Origin: CADCWK01 sp035944555
Lineage (GTDB): Bacteria > Chloroflexota > Chloroflexia > Thermomicrobiales > UBA6265
Direction: 5' to 3'
NCBI GenBank assembly: GCA_035944555.1
Contig: DASZAY010000012.1
Coordinates: 1-64,000, forward strand
Length of the DNA stretch: 64,000 nucleotides
The position numbers and the translations under genes are program-made. Within the stretch, counting starts at the first letter, position 1. The number at the start of each line of letters is the position of its first letter. The notes beneath the pieces are model-generated. The model had not been told where the DNA came from. It searched no databases and saw nothing but the letters and a program-made list of their open reading frames with translations. Below, piece by piece: positions 60,625 to 64,000 of this stretch.

Positions 60625-61359
60625 GTGACAACGGCGGAGACAGGCGCGATCGAGGAACGGTCGATGGGCAACGTGGCTCACGTCACGCTCCGGGACGCCA
60701 TCCTCCAGTGCGAGCTGGTACCCGGCGCGGCGATCACCGAGGCGCGGCTCGCGGCCGACTACGGCCTCGGCCGGGCGGCCGTCCGGGCAGCCCTGATCCG
60801 GTTGATGCAGGAGCGGCTGGTCGATGTCGTCCCGCGGCGTGGCTACGTCGTCGCGCCGGTCACCCTAAAACGCGTCGCCGATCTGTTCGGGCTCCGGATG
60901 ATCCTGGAGCCAGCGTCGGCCGGACTGGCCGCGGCCCGCTCCGATGACGGGCTCATCGCGGAACTGGAACGGCTGAACGCGGCCTGCGCGCCCGGAGAAG
61001 AAGGGTCAGATCCAGCGGGGCAGCGACGGGCCAACCGGGCGTTCCATCTCGGGGTCGCCGCGGCCAGTGACAACGACCGGCTCCATGAAACGCTGGCAGG
61101 GCTGCTCGATGAGCTGGCCCGGGTGCTCTACCTGCCGCAACTCGCGACCCAGTTCGAGCGGGTCCAGACGACGCCGGACGAGCACGCGCGAATTATTCAG
61201 GCCATCCGGGACCGGGACGTCGCCGGTGCCGAGCAGGCCGCCCGTGACCACGTCGAGCCAAACATGCGTTCGGTCATCGACGCACTCGTCCGGTCGCCGG
61301 CCATCGCCTCCGTGAACCTGAGCTCGATGGTCTCCCAAGGAGCGTCGGCGCGGTTCTAG
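60625..61359 (+). CDS. GntR-family transcriptional regulator (FCD subfamily)
   Basis: The 244-residue protein has a winged helix (TLRDAILQCELVPGAAITEARLAADYGLGRAAVRAALIRLMQERLVDVVPRRGYVV) and a helical FCD ligand domain with metal-ligand candidates (RANRAFHLGVAAASDNDRL, DEHARIIQAIRDRDVAGAEQAARDHV). It is divergent from the carboxypeptidase/peptide-transporter operon and most likely controls it through the inverted repeat at 60.53 kb. I chose GTG eight bases after GGGAGG; an ATG six codons earlier is possible. Confidence 0.9.
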   Translation: MTTAETGAIEERSMGNVAHVTLRDAILQCELVPGAAITEARLAADYGLGRAAVRAALIRLMQERLVDVVPRRGYVVAPVTLKRVADLFGLRMILEPASAGLAAARSDDGLIAELERLNAACAPGEEGSDPAGQRRANRAFHLGVAAASDNDRLHETLAGLLDELARVLYLPQLATQFERVQTTPDEHARIIQAIRDRDVAGAEQAARDHVEPNMRSVIDALVRSPAIASVNLSSMVSQGASARF

Positions 61360-61584
61360 CGAACTCTGCTCCTAGCCGGATTGAGGCACCGGCAGGGATT
61401 GGGCGACGTCCAATTCCGGTATCGCCAGCAGTTGAGCGTCATGTGTGGGGCCAGTGTGCTCGTGAGCGCGTGCCATTCCCCGGTGGTGGTGCGATGATGG
61501 GGAGGCACTGATCTGTCCGGCCACCTTCTCGTGGCCGGCACCCGTCCCGGTCGAAATCCGGGGGGCCGAAAGCGAGTCTCCCCG

Positions 61585-62913
61585 ATGCCCGGGATGGTCT
61601 CCGCGTCCACGATCACCGACCGCCAGCGCCGGCTGGGAATCCGCGTGATCTACATCAACACGGCCTTGATGTACGGCGGGTTCTTCATGGTGATCCCGCT
61701 GATCGCCGCGCACTATGGCAACAACCTGGGCTGGTCGGCCGCGCTGATCGCCGCTGTACTCGCCGTCCGCCAGCTGATCCAGCAGGGATTGTCGCTGGTC
61801 GGCGGTGTGATCGCAGACCGTCTCGGCGCCCGGCTACCCATCGTCCTCGGGTTGCTCGTCCGGGCGGTCGGGTTCTTCTGGATGGCCTTTGCCCATACGC
61901 CGCCGGAACTCTTTGCGTCGGCAGCGCTGGCGGCCCTGGGCGGCGCGTTCTTCGAGGCGCCGAAGTCGGCCGCCGGCGCGGCCCTCACGCTCCCGGAGGA
62001 GCGGCCGGCCTTCTACCGTAACCTCGGCATCGTCGGGAACATCGGCATGGCGGTCGGTCCCGCGGTCGGAGGACTGCTGATCAGGCTGGACTTTGCGGTC
62101 GTGTCCATTGCGGCGGGCGCCATCTTCGTCGTTGCGGCTGTCCTGGCCTTCACGATGCTGCCGCCGCTCTCGGTCGCGTCCCGACGGCCCGCACACCTCG
62201 GCGACGGGTTGCTGCTCGCCCTGCGCGATCGCCGCTTCGTGATCTACACCGTCCTGGCGATGGGCTTCTGGTTCCTCGCCGTCCAGTACAGCCTGACGCT
62301 GCCGTTCATCGCCGGCGAGATCGGCGGGACGGACGCCGCCGTCACGATGGTGCTGGTGACGTACTCGCTGGTCACGATCGCCACCCAGTACCCGCTGCTG
62401 CGCTTCCTCGACGGCCGCCTCGCGACGACGTCGATCCTGGTCGCCGGCATGTCCGTCATGGCGCTCGGTCTCGGTGCGGTCGCGCTGGTGGGGTCGATGA
62501 TCCCGCTGATCCTGTGTACTGCCGTCTACGCGATCGGCGCCGTGATGGCCCAGCCGATGATCCAGACCGTCCAGGCCCGGCTGGTCGATCCTGCCGCGAT
62601 GGGATCCTATTTCGCCATCGGCGCTTACGCCCTCGCGATCGGCGGCGCGGTAGGAAGCCTTGCTGGCGGCCAGCTGTACGACGCGGGCGAGAGCACAGGG
62701 TTCTCGGCGCTCCCGTGGCTCACGTTCGGCGTGGTCGGATTGGTCGCGGCAGTCGGGTTCCGCTGGTTCGGGCGCCGCTGGGATCCCGGTGATGGGCCGG
62801 AAGCGGCTCCTCCAGCGCCCTCCCGGGATCCCGCGACGGATCGGGCGTCTGGTCCCGCTGAGGCAGTGCGGGTTGGTAGCCGTGCCTCGGCCGCCGTGAA
62901 GACCGGGCCGTGA
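61585..62913 (+). CDS. Major facilitator superfamily transporter
   Basis: The 442-residue protein has about twelve membrane helices with the MFS loop GGVIADRLGARLPIVLGLLVRAVG and LRFLDGRLATTSILVAGMSVMALG in the second half, followed by a 45-residue disordered tail. It resembles MdtH/DHA1-type exporters in the first helices (YINTALMYGGFFMVIPLIAAHY). The substrate is unknown. The start is not firm: the ATG used has only a weak GCGAG site, and a GTG 18 codons earlier is possible. Confidence 0.83.
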   Translation: MPGMVSASTITDRQRRLGIRVIYINTALMYGGFFMVIPLIAAHYGNNLGWSAALIAAVLAVRQLIQQGLSLVGGVIADRLGARLPIVLGLLVRAVGFFWMAFAHTPPELFASAALAALGGAFFEAPKSAAGAALTLPEERPAFYRNLGIVGNIGMAVGPAVGGLLIRLDFAVVSIAAGAIFVVAAVLAFTMLPPLSVASRRPAHLGDGLLLALRDRRFVIYTVLAMGFWFLAVQYSLTLPFIAGEIGGTDAAVTMVLVTYSLVTIATQYPLLRFLDGRLATTSILVAGMSVMALGLGAVALVGSMIPLILCTAVYAIGAVMAQPMIQTVQARLVDPAAMGSYFAIGAYALAIGGAVGSLAGGQLYDAGESTGFSALPWLTFGVVGLVAAVGFRWFGRRWDPGDGPEAAPPAPSRDPATDRASGPAEAVRVGSRASAAVKTGP

Positions 62914-63010
62914 CGACCGTTATCGTCCCCAGGTCAAGCCCGGTCACCGGCTGCTTCCCGGACAGGCGCGAGTCATTGTCGCGGCATGGCGCGTCGCGGC
63001 CGGGTACGCG

Positions 63011-63040
63011 AAGGGGGAGCCGGATATCCGGCTCCCCCTT
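63011..63040. terminator. Bidirectional terminator between the MFS gene and rpmB
   Basis: AAGGGGGAGCCGGAT meets its exact inverse, a perfect 30-base palindrome between convergent genes, with A and T ends for either direction. Confidence 0.75.
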
Positions 63041-63064
63041 CGAACTGCTCGTTTCCGAAGCTGG

Positions 63065-63316
63065 CTACTTGGCCATCTTCTGGAGCTGGGCCATCGAGAT
63101 GCCCTGATCGCGGCAGTACGCCTCGATACCCTTCTTGTCGATGGTCCGCATCGCGTGGGTGGAGATGCGGAGCCTCACGCTCTTGCCCAGTGACGGAACG
63201 TAGATGTTCTTGTCGTGGACGTTGATCTCCCAGCGGCGGTTGGTCCGGCGCTTGGAGAAGGAGACGTTGTTGCCGAACATCGGCTTCTTGCCACTGAGCT
63301 GGCAGACGCGGCTCAT
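63065..63316 (-). CDS. rpmB: 50S ribosomal protein L28
   Basis: The 83-residue protein is L28: MSRVCQLSGKKPMFGNNVSFSKRRTNRRW at the start, then VRLRISTHAMRTIDKKGIEAYC. Only one Cys of the zinc-type CxxC pairs is kept near the N terminus (Cys5), so it is the zinc-free form. The ATG follows GAGGTGAGCACCG. It is transcribed alone; the usual rpmG partner is not beside it. Confidence 0.96.
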   Translation of the reverse strand: MSRVCQLSGKKPMFGNNVSFSKRRTNRRWEINVHDKNIYVPSLGKSVRLRISTHAMRTIDKKGIEAYCRDQGISMAQLQKMAK

Positions 63317-63494
63317 CGGTGCTCACCTCGCTGTCGGGCCGGGGCGGCGTCACGCGAACAGCGATCGGCAAGGGAACCGCACACCGGAAATCGTCGATCA
63401 AACAGGCAGGCACCGACCGGTGCCCACAGACAACGCTGGATTGTACCGGGAAATGCCCCTGAGCGCAACATTCCGACCGGGGTGACCGATCGGG

Positions 63495-64000
63495 TCAGCC
63501 CCGCCCGGCGATCTCCCAGCCGTCGACCTGCTCCATCGCCACCCGGAGCCGCACGACCAGCTGATCGTCTTCCGGGAGCGGCTCGCTGGCCAGGTTGCGG
63601 GCCGTCCCTCCCGCCTCACCGGCCTGCCCGACCAGCCGGAGGTCCCCCATGCCACCGGACTGCGCGATCAGCTGGCGGCGTTGCCCGTCCCGCGTGCCCG
63701 GCCAGCGGAGCAGGAGGGCGACGCCGGACGGTGGCGCCCCCTGTGAGGTTTGCACCGCGATCACGCTGTGCTGGATGGGCGCCGGCCAACCTGGGCTGAT
63801 CCGTTGGGCGGCGTCGCGAAAGCGTTCCCCGGCGATCCCGAGCGCGCTTCCGGCGGGGAAGGGGAGTGGGGCATCGGCGAACCGGAGCTCGACCGGCCGG
63901 CCCGTACGCTGGCCGGTTGCCGGGCGGCGTCCCGTCCGCGCCTCCCACCGTGCCCGCACGACCGGGGAGCGCATCGCCCAGATCCCTGCGGCGAGGGCGC
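63495..64000 (-). CDS. Unknown protein, partial (5' end beyond the window)
   Basis: The frame stays open to the window edge, reading ALAAGIWAMRSPVVRARWE, which looks like the end of a membrane helix followed by basic residues. So the true start is probably outside and the ATG at 63974 is internal. The visible 168 codons encode a soluble part with a beta-rich look (HSVIAVQTSQGAPPSGVALLLRWPG, DQLVVRLRVAMEQVDGWEI), perhaps an extracytoplasmic domain. I do not recognise a family. Confidence 0.55.
   Translation of the reverse strand, partial: ALAAGIWAMRSPVVRARWEARTGRRPATGQRTGRPVELRFADAPLPFPAGSALGIAGERFRDAAQRISPGWPAPIQHSVIAVQTSQGAPPSGVALLLRWPGTRDGQRRQLIAQSGGMGDLRLVGQAGEAGGTARNLASEPLPEDDQLVVRLRVAMEQVDGWEIAGRG

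Noticed and set aside
1..64000. CRISPR array, IS element, prophage, tRNA or rRNA genes
   Set aside because: No regular repeat-spacer pattern, transposase, integrase, phage structural gene or cloverleaf was found on either strand.

Overview
This 64 kb window is GC-rich bacterial chromosome with dense coding on both strands, GTG/TTG starts, Shine-Dalgarno sites and many short ATGA/GTGA overlaps. I see no phage, IS, plasmid or CRISPR signature and no tRNA or rRNA gene. The mix of a stand-alone IF-1 gene with an N-terminal extension, DUF917/HyuA genes, Tat-type ABC binding proteins, a Pseudomonas-type L-rhamnose isomerase, a bifunctional rhamnulose-phosphate aldolase/dehydrogenase and an LPXTG protein fits a free-living heterotroph of the Chloroflexota, most likely class Thermomicrobia (Sphaerobacter/Nitrolancea-like). 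That placement is inferred from gene content and was not tested by a search.

Layout. 0.3-4.4 kb: two DUF917 (S-methyl-thiohydantoin desulfurase-like) genes around a hydantoinase/oxoprolinase-like HyuA. 4.9-6.5 kb: a PRC-barrel/DUF2382 stress protein and a membrane protein. 6.8-8.7 kb: a sulfatase and a VOC protein. 8.8-15.7 kb: a protein-thiocarboxylate sulfur-relay cluster with a MoaD/ThiS-like carrier ending GG-RR, a JAMM protease that could unmask it, an FAD oxidoreductase, a Cys/Met-metabolism PLP enzyme, a GH32-like protein and, convergently, a rhodanese-ThiF fusion and a single rhodanese. 15.8-18.7 kb: an unknown protein with a coiled-coil J-domain partner, infA and a small basic protein. 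18.9-23.7 kb: sugar isomerase-like TIM barrels, an LPETG-repeat surface protein, two VOC proteins and a GH16-like protein. 23.7-33.3 kb: a carbohydrate-use locus (GH2, GH127, sugar ABC transporter, LacI regulator, mutarotase-like protein), probably for arabinose-containing plant polymers.

33.5-41.5 kb: a zinc-ribbon J protein, a DUF402 protein, a phosphotransferase, a Tat-exported C39-like protein, rsmG, a disulfide flavoprotein and a low-complexity membrane protein. 41.9-46.2 kb: a duplicated YdcZ-type transporter and two L-rhamnose catabolism genes. 46.3-49.2 kb: a methyltransferase gene broken by an in-frame TGA, a flippase-like membrane protein and an Ig-like gene remnant. 49.4-52.9 kb: an FMN reductase with a clear promoter, an MFS transporter and an RtcB RNA ligase. 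53.3-61.4 kb: a peptide ABC transporter operon (oppABCDF order) with an M14 carboxypeptidase and a divergent GntR regulator. 61.6-64.0 kb: an MFS transporter, rpmB (L28) and a partial unknown gene.

The most interesting points are the sulfur-relay cluster, which resembles the Wolinella HcyS/HcyD/HcyF/MetY methionine route but adds a coupled flavoprotein, and the surface protein carrying an LPXTG motif in each of four 23-residue repeats.
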